A stretch of DNA of 64,000 bases. It comes from an uncultured Lachnospiraceae bacterium. Its GTDB lineage: Bacteria > Bacillota > Clostridia > Lachnospirales > Lachnospiraceae. Of the stretch, positions 47,887-56,250 are shown in pieces. The notes under the pieces are model-generated. The model saw nothing but the letters and a program-made list of their open reading frames with translations. It was not told the DNA's origin and ran no database searches. The stretch covers positions 1 to 64,000 of the forward strand of contig CANRDO010000010.1 of NCBI GenBank assembly GCA_947629385.1. The letters are read 5' to 3'. The position numbers and the translations under genes were made by a program. The first letter of the stretch is position 1. Every line of letters starts with the position of its first letter.

Positions 47887-48458
47887 TGCGCACGGGGCAG
47901 GCTCTGATCGTGACCGGCTGGATCGCTCTGGGCGGAACGGCGCTGATCGCGGACAGATATGAGGAAGAATTAAAAAAGAGATTTCCGTTTTCGCTGGTCG
48001 ATGCGGCGAAGCGCTTTTCAGACAGCTGCAGTGTGCGCAAAGAGACGCAGATCGCGATCCGATTTGGAGGATGTGCGCTGTATGAGCTCTCAAAGGGCGG
48101 GATCCTGGGAGCGCTCTGGGAGGCGGCGGAGCAGGCGAAGGTCGGCCTGGAGGTTGATCTGAGGCGGATCCCGATCCGGCAGGAGACCGTGGAGATCTGC
48201 GAATATTTTGATGTGAATCCGTACTATCTTTATTCGGCAGGGTCGCTTCTGATCGGAACGGATCACGCTGGCGAGCTGACGGAGACGTTTCTTGGAGTCG
48301 GGATCCCGGCGGCGGTGATCGGGCATGTGACTCCGGACCGGAAGCGGATCATCCGCAATAGGGAGAAGATAAGCTATCTGAATCGCCCGCAGCCTGACGA
48401 GTGGTGCCGGAGGTTTGGCGCCTGGCCGGCTGAAGAAATGAGTTTGAATATAGAATAA
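47883..48458 (+). CDS. Lone AIR synthase-related C-terminal domain (HypE/PurM-like)
   Basis: This 191-residue protein matches only the C-terminal domain of AIR-synthase superfamily proteins such as HypE: GQALIVTGWIALGGTALIAD at the start, then SKGGILGALWEAAEQAKVGL and the final SAGSLLIGTD plus PAAVIGHVTP pattern. The N-terminal ATP-binding domain is missing; upstream sequence in any frame is VanW. It begins inside the VanW stop (ATGATG at 47883). A full-length protein would be about 320-340 residues, so this is either a truncated gene or a genuine single-domain form. No hydrogenase genes are nearby. Confidence 0.72.
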   Translation: MMRTGQALIVTGWIALGGTALIADRYEEELKKRFPFSLVDAAKRFSDSCSVRKETQIAIRFGGCALYELSKGGILGALWEAAEQAKVGLEVDLRRIPIRQETVEICEYFDVNPYYLYSAGSLLIGTDHAGELTETFLGVGIPAAVIGHVTPDRKRIIRNREKISYLNRPQPDEWCRRFGAWPAEEMSLNIE

Positions 48459-48490
48459 AAGTGTGCGCCTGGGGCGCAGGGGAGGACAGA

Positions 48491-48973
48491 ATGAGAGAGC
48501 AGATTCTGACATTTTTGGAGAAGAACAGCAAGATCGATCTGCAGGAGCTGGCGATCATGCTTGGTTCCAGCGAGGCGGTGATCGCCAATGAGGTGGCGAA
48601 GATGGAGGAGGAGAAGGTGATCTGCGGGTATCACACGCTGATCGACTGGGAGAAGACTTCCTCCGAGAAGATCACGGCGCTGATCGAGGTGCGCGTCACG
48701 CCGCAGCGCGGCCAGGGCTTTGATTCGATCGCCGAGCGCATTTACAATTATCCGGAGGTGCAGTCCCTGTACCTGATCTCGGGCGCGTACGATCTGCTCG
48801 TGATTTTGCAGGGCAAGACGTTGCGCGAGGTGTCCAGCTTTGTGAGCGACAAGCTCTCCACGCTCGACTCCGTGCTGAGCACCGCGACGCATTTTATCCT
48901 GAAGAAATACAAGGACTATGGAACGATTCTCGGAAAGCAGGCAAAGGATGAAAGGATGCTGGTGACACCGTGA
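48491..48973 (+). CDS. Lrp/AsnC family transcriptional regulator
   Basis: This 160-residue regulator has an N-terminal winged helix (about 1-55, ILTFLEKNSKIDLQELAIML) and a C-terminal RAM domain (about 65-145) that binds amino acids and makes octamers. The start MREQIL follows GGGGAGGACAG; the frame is open to a GTG 30 bases upstream. Its stop overlaps the GTG start of an aminotransferase, so it probably controls or senses the product of that enzyme. Confidence 0.92.
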   Translation: MREQILTFLEKNSKIDLQELAIMLGSSEAVIANEVAKMEEEKVICGYHTLIDWEKTSSEKITALIEVRVTPQRGQGFDSIAERIYNYPEVQSLYLISGAYDLLVILQGKTLREVSSFVSDKLSTLDSVLSTATHFILKKYKDYGTILGKQAKDERMLVTP

Positions 48974-50139
48974 GAAATCCATTATCAGACAAAGTAGTGA
49001 CGATCAAGCCCTCCGGGATCCGGAAGTTTTTCGATATCGCCAGCGAGATGAAGGATGTGATCTCGCTCGGCGTAGGCGAGCCGGATTTCGACACGCCGTG
49101 GCATGTCCGCGACGAGGGCATTTATTCGCTGGAGAAAGGGCGCACGTTTTACACGTCCAACTCCGGTCTGAAGGAGCTGCGAGAGGAGATCAGCCATTAT
49201 CTGGAGCGCAGATATCAGCTGAGGTACGACCCGCTCCATGAGATCCTGGTGACGGTCGGCGGAAGCGAGGGCATCGACCTTGCGCTGCGCGCGATGCTGA
49301 ATCCGGGCGACGAGGTGCTGATCCCGGAGCCCTGCTATGTGTCCTATCTGCCGTGTGTCGTCCTGGCGGACGGCGTGCCGGTGACGATCGAGCTGAAGGA
49401 AGAGAATCAGTTCCGCCTCACGAAGGAAGCGCTGCTCGAGAAGATCACGGACAAAACGAAGCTGCTGGTCCTTCCGTTCCCGAACAATCCGACGGGCGCC
49501 GTGCTGCGGCGCGAGGATCTCGAGGCGATCGCGGAGGTCGTGATCGAGAAGGATCTGTTCGTGCTCTCGGATGAGATCTATTCGGAGCTGACCTACGGGG
49601 AGGATCATGTCTCGATCGCGAGCCTGCCGGGGATGTGGGAGCGGACGCTGACGATCAACGGCTTTTCCAAGTCCTATGCGATGACTGGCTGGCGGCTCGG
49701 CTATATCTGCGGTCCGCAGGAAATTGTGGCGCAGATGACGAAGATTCATCAGTTCGCGATCATGTGCGCGCCGACCACGGCGCAGTACGCGGCGGTGGAG
49801 GCTCTGAAAAACGGAGACGGGGACGTCGCGATGATGCGCGAGGCCTACAACCAGCGCAGGCGCTTTCTGATGCATGAGTTTGAACGGATGGGTCTGAAGT
49901 GCTTCGAGCCGTTCGGGGCGTTCTATGTGTTCCCGAGCATCAAGGAGTTTGGCCTGTCTTCCGATGAGTTTGCGATGCGGCTTCTTGAGGAGGAGCATGT
50001 CGCGGTCGTGCCGGGCACTGCGTTCGGGGAATGCGGGGAAGGATTCCTGCGCATCTCCTACGCATACTCGATCGAGGCGCTGAAGGCGGCGCTGGAGCGG
50101 ATCGAGCGGTTTATCGGGAGGCTGCGGGCGCAGGGATAG
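48970..50139 (+). CDS. PLP-dependent aminotransferase, class I/II
   Basis: This 389-residue enzyme transfers amino groups between an amino acid and a keto acid. The PLP lysine is in TINGFSKSYAMTGWRLGYIC, and SLGVGEPDFDTPWHVRDEGI and LPFPNNPTGAVLRREDLE are fold signatures of the aspartate aminotransferase subgroup. The specific substrate is not clear. It starts with GTG inside the regulator stop (GTGA), a fixed pair in many Clostridia. Confidence 0.93.
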   Translation: MRNPLSDKVVTIKPSGIRKFFDIASEMKDVISLGVGEPDFDTPWHVRDEGIYSLEKGRTFYTSNSGLKELREEISHYLERRYQLRYDPLHEILVTVGGSEGIDLALRAMLNPGDEVLIPEPCYVSYLPCVVLADGVPVTIELKEENQFRLTKEALLEKITDKTKLLVLPFPNNPTGAVLRREDLEAIAEVVIEKDLFVLSDEIYSELTYGEDHVSIASLPGMWERTLTINGFSKSYAMTGWRLGYICGPQEIVAQMTKIHQFAIMCAPTTAQYAAVEALKNGDGDVAMMREAYNQRRRFLMHEFERMGLKCFEPFGAFYVFPSIKEFGLSSDEFAMRLLEEEHVAVVPGTAFGECGEGFLRISYAYSIEALKAALERIERFIGRLRAQG

Positions 50140-50149
50140 TGGAGTAAAA

Positions 50150-50653
50150 ATGGCAAGACTGAATGTGGTGCTTTACGAGCCGGAGATCCCGGCAAACACG
50201 GGAAACATCGGCCGGACCTGCGTGGCGACCGGCACGCGGCTTCACCTGATCGAGCCGCTCGGCTTTGTGCTGACGGAGAAGGCGCTGAAGCGGGCAGGCC
50301 TAGACTACTGGCCGCAGCTTGATGTGACGCGCTACGCGTGCTATGAGGAATTTCTGGAGCGCAACCCGGGTGCGAAGATCTATATGGCGACGACGAAAGG
50401 CCGCAGGACTTACACCGAGGTGGCCTACGAGCCGGACTGCTATCTGATGTTCGGCAAGGAGAGCGCGGGAATCCCGGAGGAGATCCTGCGGGAGCATCCG
50501 GACGAGGCGGTGCGGATCCCGATGCTTCCCGGGACGCGGTCTTTAAATCTTGGGAATTCCGTCGCGATCGTGCTCTACGAAGCGCTGCGGCAGAACGGCT
50601 TTTCCCAGATGCAGCTGCAGGGCGAGCTGACGCGATTTCGCTGGGACGAATGA
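50150..50653 (+). CDS. trmL: tRNA (cytidine(34)-2'-O)-methyltransferase TrmL
   Basis: TrmL (167 residues) methylates the wobble ribose of some leucine tRNAs. It is a SPOUT enzyme with a trefoil knot: NVVLYEPEIPANTGNIGRTC at the start, LMFGKESAGIPEEILREHP in the middle, and IPMLPGTRSLNLGNSVAIVL at the SAM site. It is 10 bases after the aminotransferase. Confidence 0.95.
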   Translation: MARLNVVLYEPEIPANTGNIGRTCVATGTRLHLIEPLGFVLTEKALKRAGLDYWPQLDVTRYACYEEFLERNPGAKIYMATTKGRRTYTEVAYEPDCYLMFGKESAGIPEEILREHPDEAVRIPMLPGTRSLNLGNSVAIVLYEALRQNGFSQMQLQGELTRFRWDE

Positions 50654-50680
50654 GATTTCGGAGACAGGAGGAACTAGAGT

Positions 50681-52102
50681 ATGGAGCTTCCGCAGGAGTT
50701 TCTCGCGCGCATGAAAAGCATGCTGGGCGGGGAATACGAGGATTTTCTTCGGACATACGAGGAGCCGAGACGGTTTGGCCTGCGCGTTAACACGTTGAAG
50801 ATCAGCGTGGAAGAATTCGTGAAGCTCGCCCCGTTTCATCTGAGAAGGATCCCGTGGACGGACAATGGATTTTATTACGAGAAGGAGGATGACCCGGCGC
50901 GCCATCCTTTTTATTATGCCGGTCTGTATTATCTGCAGGAGCCGAGCGCGATGCTGCCGGCGCAGGTTCTGCCGGTTCTACCGGGGGAGCGCGTGCTCGA
51001 TCTGTGCGCAGCTCCGGGCGGCAAGGCGACTGCGCTCGCGGCGAAGCTGCAGGGAAAAGGGCTTCTCGTGGCGAATGAGATCAGCGCGTCCCGCGCGAAG
51101 GCGCTGTTGAAAAATCTCGAAGTGTCCGGCGTGACAAATTCCTTTGTGACGAACACGACAGCGAACCGCCTGGCGGAACAGTTTCCTGATTTCTTTGACA
51201 AGGTACTGGTCGACGCGCCTTGCTCCGGGGAGGGGATGTTCCGCAAGGATATCGCGAACGCGAGGGCATGGAGCCCGGACAAGGTGCAGTCTTGCGCGAA
51301 GATCCAGCGGGAGATCACGAGGTACGCCGCGGACATGCTGCGCCCGGGCGGGCTGCTGCTGTACTCGACTTGTACGTTCGCGCCCGAGGAGGACGAGGGG
51401 ACGGTCGCGTACCTGCTGAATCAGCGCCCGGAGTTGGAACTGATGGAGATTCCGGGGTGCGAGGCGTTTTCGAAAGGGAATGCGGGGTATCTGAATGACA
51501 AAGCCGCGGATGAAGCCGCGCTTCAGGAGGAGTTGTCAAAATGCGTGCGCCTGTTTCCGCACTGCTGCGACGGTGAGGGGCATTTTCTGGCACTGTTTCG
51601 GAAGAAGGATGCGAGAGAGGATAGCGAAGATATCCATAAGCGCGGCGGAGTTGTTTGTGAGCGCTGTGAGGATGCCGCAGTGCTTCAGGAATTTCTGAAA
51701 GATGTTTCCGCGGAATGGGATCCGCGCCGCTTTGAAGTGCGCTCAGGGCAGGCGTATTATGTGCCGGGGACAGCCGCGGCGGGCGGCCTGGGTGCAGGGC
51801 TGCCGTTTCTGCGCAACGGATTATATCTGGGAGAGATCCGCCGTGGCCGCTTCGAGCCGTCGCAGTCGTTCGCGATGGCGCTAAAAGCGGAAGAGTATGC
51901 GTCTGTGGTCAACTTCACACAGGACGATCCTCGTGCACGCAGATATCTAAGCGGAGAGACCGTGCAGATTGACGATATGGCCTTGAAGCGGCCGGCAGGC
52001 TGGCAGCTGGTCTGCGTCAGCGGATATCCTTTAGGCTGGGGAAAACTGGTGAACGGAATGCTGAAAAATAAATATCATCCCGGATGGAGAATGCAAAATT
52101 AA
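50681..52102 (+). CDS. RsmF-like rRNA m5C methyltransferase (NOL1/NOP2/sun family)
   Basis: This 473-residue enzyme has an N-terminal helical part, a Rossmann core (VLDLCAAPGGKATALAAKLQ) and two catalytic cysteines, in VDAPCSGEGMFRKD and LLYSTCTFAPEEDEGTV, the pair used for 5-methylcytosine formation. A C-terminal domain of about 170 residues (from about 300) ends in KNKYHPGWRMQN, like the RsmF/YebU-type extension that binds rRNA. CAGGAGG lies before the start. It targets 16S rRNA by homology. Confidence 0.9.
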   Translation: MELPQEFLARMKSMLGGEYEDFLRTYEEPRRFGLRVNTLKISVEEFVKLAPFHLRRIPWTDNGFYYEKEDDPARHPFYYAGLYYLQEPSAMLPAQVLPVLPGERVLDLCAAPGGKATALAAKLQGKGLLVANEISASRAKALLKNLEVSGVTNSFVTNTTANRLAEQFPDFFDKVLVDAPCSGEGMFRKDIANARAWSPDKVQSCAKIQREITRYAADMLRPGGLLLYSTCTFAPEEDEGTVAYLLNQRPELELMEIPGCEAFSKGNAGYLNDKAADEAALQEELSKCVRLFPHCCDGEGHFLALFRKKDAREDSEDIHKRGGVVCERCEDAAVLQEFLKDVSAEWDPRRFEVRSGQAYYVPGTAAAGGLGAGLPFLRNGLYLGEIRRGRFEPSQSFAMALKAEEYASVVNFTQDDPRARRYLSGETVQIDDMALKRPAGWQLVCVSGYPLGWGKLVNGMLKNKYHPGWRMQN

Positions 52103-52109
52103 AAAATGC

Positions 52110-52138
52110 TTGCTTTTTTCAAAGGTTGGTGCTATACT
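52110..52138 (+). promoter_or_regulatory. tRNA-Pro promoter
   Basis: TTGCTT (52110-52115) and TATACT (52133-52138) with a 17-base spacer lie 20 bases before the tRNA. Confidence 0.8.
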
Positions 52139-52157
52139 GAACAAGCTGAAACGAAAA

Positions 52158-52231
52158 CGATGCGTGGCTCAGCTTGGTAGAGCGCTGCGTTCGGGACGCA
52201 GAGGTCGCAGGTTCAAATCCTGTCGCATCGA
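52158..52231 (+). tRNA. tRNA-Pro (anticodon CGG)
   Basis: The cloverleaf is complete: acceptor CGATGCG/CGCATCG with discriminator A, D arm GCTC/GAGC with AGCTTGGTA loop, anticodon stem CTGCG/CGCAG with the loop TTCGGGA, and T arm GCAGG-TTCAAAT-CCTGT. The anticodon CGG reads the proline codon CCG. CCA is not encoded, so it depends on the CCA-adding enzyme encoded at 56251. Confidence 0.95.
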
Positions 52232-52241
52232 CTATAGGAAA

Positions 52242-52269
52242 ACGGATACTGAAAGGTATCCGTCTTTTT
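52242..52269 (+). terminator. tRNA-Pro terminator
   Basis: ACGGATAC (52242-52249) and GTATCCGT (52256-52263) with a 6-base loop are followed by CTTTTT. Confidence 0.88.
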
Positions 52270-52344
52270 ATGCCGTTCGTGTAGCACAAATAGCAGCTTA
52301 CATTGATTTTGACAGTTCGTTTTGACAGTTGAAAGAAAAAACTG

Positions 52345-52373
52345 TTGCGATATGCGTCGAAAACGATTATAAT
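52345..52373 (+). promoter_or_regulatory. Promoter of the PrsA-like gene
   Basis: TTGCGA (52345-52350) and TATAAT (52368-52373) are 17 bases apart, 100 bases before the lipoprotein start. The leader in between has no clear stem. Confidence 0.75.
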
Positions 52374-52473
52374 ATCTAAATGAGTTTATCACAGGGAGGC
52401 CCATATATCGGACAAGCCGGAGGGTCTGTCTGTTTGCGCCATGTCTGTGGCGGAGATTGGAGGAAATCATATT

Positions 52474-53868
52474 ATGAAAAGAGTATTGAGAAGAGCGGTT
52501 GCACTCGGACTTTGTACAGGTCTTGCGCTGACATCCCTCGCGGGCTGCTCCGGGAAAAACAAGATTGACACCGACGAGACAGCGATAACTGTGAATGACG
52601 ACACGGTTTCTCTCGGAGTGCTGAACTTTGCAGTGCGTTACGATCAGGCGAGTCTTGAGGACGCATATAAGTCGTTTGGGGTTACAGATCCGTTCAGTCA
52701 GGACCTGTTTGGAACGGGCGAGACGCTTGGACAGATGGCGATTGAGGAGGATGTTGAGACGCTGACTCACGCAGTACTTGCCGAGCAGAAGATGGAAGAG
52801 TACGGTGTGTCAATCACCGATGACGACAAGGCGGCGATCACAGCGGCTGCGACAGCCTTTATAGAGGCGAACGATGAAGAGACGCTGGGCGAGATTGGGG
52901 TGACGCAGGAGAGCGTGGAGCGCTATCTGGAGCTGGAGATGATTCGCTACAGAATGGAGCCGAAAATGTCCGAGGATGTTGATACAGAGGTTTCCGATGA
53001 GGAAGCGGCGCAGAGGAGAGTGGAGTATGTCTTCTTTGCTCAGGTGACTGAGGACGAGGCGGAGACGGAGAGCGAGTCTGAGCTGATTACTCCGGCGGAG
53101 ACGGAGCAGAGTGCGGAGACAGAGGCAGAGACGGTTGCTGAGACCACGGCTGATGAGAGCGAGTCTACACAGGAGGAGGCCTCTCTGACAAGGGAGAATC
53201 CTGCAAGGACGACGGCTGCGGATGAGACTGAGGCAGAGACAACGGCTGCGGAGACCGAGGCAGAGACGACAGCTGCAGAGACGGAGGTTGAGACGGAGAC
53301 CGAGACTGAGACTGAGGATCCGGCTACTGCAGAAGCTATGGCGAAGGCGCTTGCCCAGGCTGAGGAGTTCCTCACAAAGGTGCAGGCAGGAGAAGATTTC
53401 CAGACTGCGGCGGAGGAGCTTGGCAAGACATCCAGCGAGGTCACGTTTGGTTCGGATCATTATGTGCCGGAGATGGTAGAGGCCACAGACGGTCTTGCAG
53501 ACGGCACATTGGTAGAGACGCCGATCAAGACGGACAGTGGCTACTATGTCGTTCGTGTGATCTCACAGCTCGACCGTGACGCGACGGATGCCGAGAAGGA
53601 GAATATCGTTGAGCAGAGAAAGACTGACCGTATTGCAGAGCTCTATGATGAGTGGGCGGAGGCAGGCGAGATCACTCAGAATACCGAGGCGATTGCACAG
53701 ATCGTGTTCGACTATTCGCTGACGCTGCCGGAGACGGAGCCGGAGACAGAGGCCCAGACAGATGTGACGCCGGCTGAGGAGGCGGTTGTCGCACCGCTTG
53801 AGACAGAACTGCAGACGAATATCACCCCGGCAGAGACGGACGTGACGCCGGCAGAGACGGAAGCATAA
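52474..53868 (+). CDS. PrsA-like lipoprotein, parvulin-type isomerase with acidic repeat insert
   Basis: This 464-residue lipoprotein would help fold exported proteins outside the membrane. The signal peptide ends in the lipobox SLAGC. A SurA/PrsA N-terminal helical region (about 40-185) and a PpiC rotamase domain follow, the latter split: the first strand EYVFFAQVTE at about 190, then about 90 residues of Glu/Thr/Ala-rich repeat (196-287), then AEEFLTKVQAGEDFQTAAEE and TDSGYYVVRVISQLDRD. The C-terminus has more of the same acidic sequence. GGAGG before the ATG at 52474 sets the start. The insert is not part of the usual domain. Confidence 0.88.
   Translation: MKRVLRRAVALGLCTGLALTSLAGCSGKNKIDTDETAITVNDDTVSLGVLNFAVRYDQASLEDAYKSFGVTDPFSQDLFGTGETLGQMAIEEDVETLTHAVLAEQKMEEYGVSITDDDKAAITAAATAFIEANDEETLGEIGVTQESVERYLELEMIRYRMEPKMSEDVDTEVSDEEAAQRRVEYVFFAQVTEDEAETESESELITPAETEQSAETEAETVAETTADESESTQEEASLTRENPARTTAADETEAETTAAETEAETTAAETEVETETETETEDPATAEAMAKALAQAEEFLTKVQAGEDFQTAAEELGKTSSEVTFGSDHYVPEMVEATDGLADGTLVETPIKTDSGYYVVRVISQLDRDATDAEKENIVEQRKTDRIAELYDEWAEAGEITQNTEAIAQIVFDYSLTLPETEPETEAQTDVTPAEEAVVAPLETELQTNITPAETDVTPAETEA
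53224..53304 (+). repeat. 27-bp tandem repeats coding for ETEAETTAA
   Basis: Three 27-base units (53224-53250, 53251-53277, 53278-53304) encode nine-residue units close to Glu-Thr-Glu-Ala-Glu-Thr-Thr-Ala-Ala; the third is more diverged. Looser copies extend on both sides. Copy number may vary between strains by slippage. Confidence 0.8.
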
Positions 53869-53897
53869 GGACAGACTAATTATTTTAAAAACTTAGG

Positions 53898-53962
53898 ACA
53901 GGAGGACTTCTCAAGGATATCGCAGGACGATGCTGATATCTGCAGAGAGCCCTCCTGTTTTC
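53898..53962 (+). terminator. Terminator after the PrsA-like gene
   Basis: ACAGGAGG (53898-53905) pairs with CCTCCTGT (53951-53958), with TCTC/GAGA and GATATC/GATATC pairs inside, and TTTTCC follows. The 53963-54068 remainder is AT-rich and may hold the aroK promoter. Confidence 0.7.
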
Positions 53963-54068
53963 CTTTGGTATAGCGTGAATAGGATGCTTTTTCGGTTGCC
54001 CCTTTGTCCCACAGGTGATATACTTAATTTGTATTATTATTTTGCCCTGCGGATCGCGGGGAGGAGAA

Positions 54069-54602
54069 ATGGAGTCTGGAATGCAGAGCAGGAAGAATAT
54101 CTTTTTAATCGGATTTATGGGATCGGGCAAGTCTACGGTTGCGCGCAGGCTGCGGGATATATATGGAATGCGACTGATCGAGATGGATGAAGAGATCGAG
54201 GCCCGGGAGGGGATACCGATTTCGGAGATCTTTGCGACGCGCGGAGAAGAGTATTTCCGGAAGCTTGAGACGGAGCTTCTGAAGGGACTGAAGCAGATGG
54301 AGAATACGGTTGTCTCATGTGGCGGAGGGGTTGCGATGCGGGAGCGCAATGTCGAGGCGATGCGGGAGAGCGGCAGGATTATCTATCTGAGTGCAAGCCC
54401 GGAGACGATCTATGAGCGTGTGCGGGATGCGCATAACCGTCCGCTTCTGGAGAATCATATGAACGTGGAGTATATCGCAGAGCTGTTGGGAGCGCGTCTT
54501 CCGAAATATCTCGCGGCCGCAGATGTGACGGTGAGTACGGACGGTCGCAGTGTGGAAGCGATCTGTGGGGATATTTTGAAGGAGGCCGAGGTCGAGAGAT
54601 AG
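54069..54602 (+). CDS. aroK: Shikimate kinase
   Basis: Shikimate kinase (177 residues) makes shikimate-3-phosphate in aromatic amino acid synthesis. The P-loop is GFMGSGKST (15-23), followed by the substrate residues in LIEMDEEIEAREG, the arginine in RGEEYFRKLETELL, the SCGGGVAMRE loop, and the LID arginine in RPLLENHMN. Start at 54069 after GGGGAGGAG; the frame is open 54 bases further upstream. No other aro gene is in the window. Confidence 0.95.
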   Translation: MESGMQSRKNIFLIGFMGSGKSTVARRLRDIYGMRLIEMDEEIEAREGIPISEIFATRGEEYFRKLETELLKGLKQMENTVVSCGGGVAMRERNVEAMRESGRIIYLSASPETIYERVRDAHNRPLLENHMNVEYIAELLGARLPKYLAAADVTVSTDGRSVEAICGDILKEAEVER

Positions 54603-54660
54603 CGTGGCAGGAAACGATTGAAGGGAAACGATTGAAAGTAACAGGGAAGTAGAGAGGGTT

Positions 54661-56250
54661 ATGGAGAAGTCGAAGGGGACATCGCAAAGGCAAACAGCGA
54701 GCAGAGGTGTTTACACTGGCAAAGGCTATCATGCACCAGATGCGCAGGCGCCGGGACGTACAGACAGGTATGTGCCGGGCAGTAAGCAGGCGGAGTATGA
54801 GACGCGAGGGGAACGATCACCGAGAGAGCCGCATGGTACAGTGCATTCGGGCGAGCTGCAGAGGAGGCTCTCCCTGCGCAGAAAAAAGAAGCACAGAAGA
54901 ATATTGCTGATCGTGGGTTCCTTGCTGGCGGTGGCCTACCTTGCGGTGGCAGTTTACTTTGGCTTTCATTTTTACAGCGGGACAGAATTTTACGGGATCG
55001 ACTGCAGCTACAAGACGTCACAGCAGGTAAAGGACGAGGCCTCGGAAAAGCTCGATGAGTATGTATTACAGATCCGTGAGCGTGATGACCGGACGGAGAC
55101 GGTGTCTGCGCAGCAGATCGGTTTAGTCTTTGAGGACAGTGAGAGCATCGACCGCATGATGAAAGCGCAGCGCTCCTATATTTGGCCTGTGATGCTTTTG
55201 CTTGACAGGGCACAGATCGATTCGGTGGCGTTTTCCTATGACAGAGGGAAGGCGCAGCAGGTTGTAAATGGCTTGACCTGTATGGACAACGTGCGCTGGA
55301 TTGCACCAAGAGACGCGTATGTGGGAATCACCGATTCCGGCTATGAAGTAGTGAAGGAAGTTATGGGGACGACGGTCGAGCCGGAGCGGACGAGCCAGGC
55401 CGTAATTGCCGCGCTGGATGCCGGAAAGAGTGACATATCGCTGGAAGATGAAGGATGCTATATCAACCCGCAGCTTTATTCGGACGATGAGGGCCTGAAC
55501 CACGATGCAGCTGCGATGAGCGAGCTTGCCCGCGCGAAGATTACCTATGATTTCGGAGATCGGCAGGAGGTCGTGGATGCCTCGGTGATCGACGGATGGA
55601 TCGTTAAGCTTGCGGACGGTACATTTACAATCGATGAGTCACGCGTGGCGCAGTATGTGGAGGAACTGGCGGTCAAGTATGATACCTTTGGGCTGACCAG
55701 GCAGTTTTATACGTCGATTGGTACGATAGAGACGCTTACAGGCGGTGATTACGGCTGGTGCATGAATCAGGACGCGACGCTGACGGCTTTGCTGCAGGCT
55801 CTGGACGAGGGCTATCAGGGGATGATGGAGCCGGAATACTTGTATACGGCGATGAGCCGCGATACGAATGACATCGGCTACACCTATGTGGAGGTTTGTA
55901 TCTCTCAGCAGAGAATGTGGTGTTATAAGGATGGAAACCTGATCGTGGACACGCCGGTGGTCACAGGTAATCCGAACAAGGACAACGGAACTCCCTCAGG
56001 CGGCGTCTGGGCGATCGATGCCAAGATGCGCGACTATGTGTTGAAGGGCGAGGGCTATACGGCGCCGGTAGATTACTGGATGCCATTCAACGATGACGTC
56101 GGGATCCATGATATGCAGGCGCGTGCGCAGTTCGGCGGTACGATCTATCTGAGCAACGGATCGCACGGCTGTGTCAACACGCCATACGAGCAGGCGCAGA
56201 CGATCTACAATGCAGTGTCGATCGGGACTCCGGTGATCGTCTACGAATAG
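54661..56250 (+). CDS. L,D-transpeptidase (YkuD family) with membrane anchor
   Basis: This 529-residue enzyme makes 3-3 cross-links in peptidoglycan or attaches proteins to it. A basic, disordered cytoplasmic N-terminus (1-80) is followed by one membrane helix (about 81-103), a PG_binding_4-like region (about 120-390) and the YkuD domain (about 400-529) with GIHDM and the catalytic triad segment SNGSHGCVNTP (His502, Cys504). The long N-terminus before the helix is unusual. It ends directly before cca with no gap. Confidence 0.93.
   Translation: MEKSKGTSQRQTASRGVYTGKGYHAPDAQAPGRTDRYVPGSKQAEYETRGERSPREPHGTVHSGELQRRLSLRRKKKHRRILLIVGSLLAVAYLAVAVYFGFHFYSGTEFYGIDCSYKTSQQVKDEASEKLDEYVLQIRERDDRTETVSAQQIGLVFEDSESIDRMMKAQRSYIWPVMLLLDRAQIDSVAFSYDRGKAQQVVNGLTCMDNVRWIAPRDAYVGITDSGYEVVKEVMGTTVEPERTSQAVIAALDAGKSDISLEDEGCYINPQLYSDDEGLNHDAAAMSELARAKITYDFGDRQEVVDASVIDGWIVKLADGTFTIDESRVAQYVEELAVKYDTFGLTRQFYTSIGTIETLTGGDYGWCMNQDATLTALLQALDEGYQGMMEPEYLYTAMSRDTNDIGYTYVEVCISQQRMWCYKDGNLIVDTPVVTGNPNKDNGTPSGGVWAIDAKMRDYVLKGEGYTAPVDYWMPFNDDVGIHDMQARAQFGGTIYLSNGSHGCVNTPYEQAQTIYNAVSIGTPVIVYE

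Noticed and set aside
47883-48458. Frameshifted HypE pseudogene
   Set aside because: No N-terminal HypE half is found in another frame upstream. The sequence there is an intact VanW gene, so a simple frameshift is excluded.
53224-53304. Possible CRISPR-like tandem repeat
   Set aside because: The units are contiguous without spacers, keep a reading frame and code for a low-complexity protein segment.
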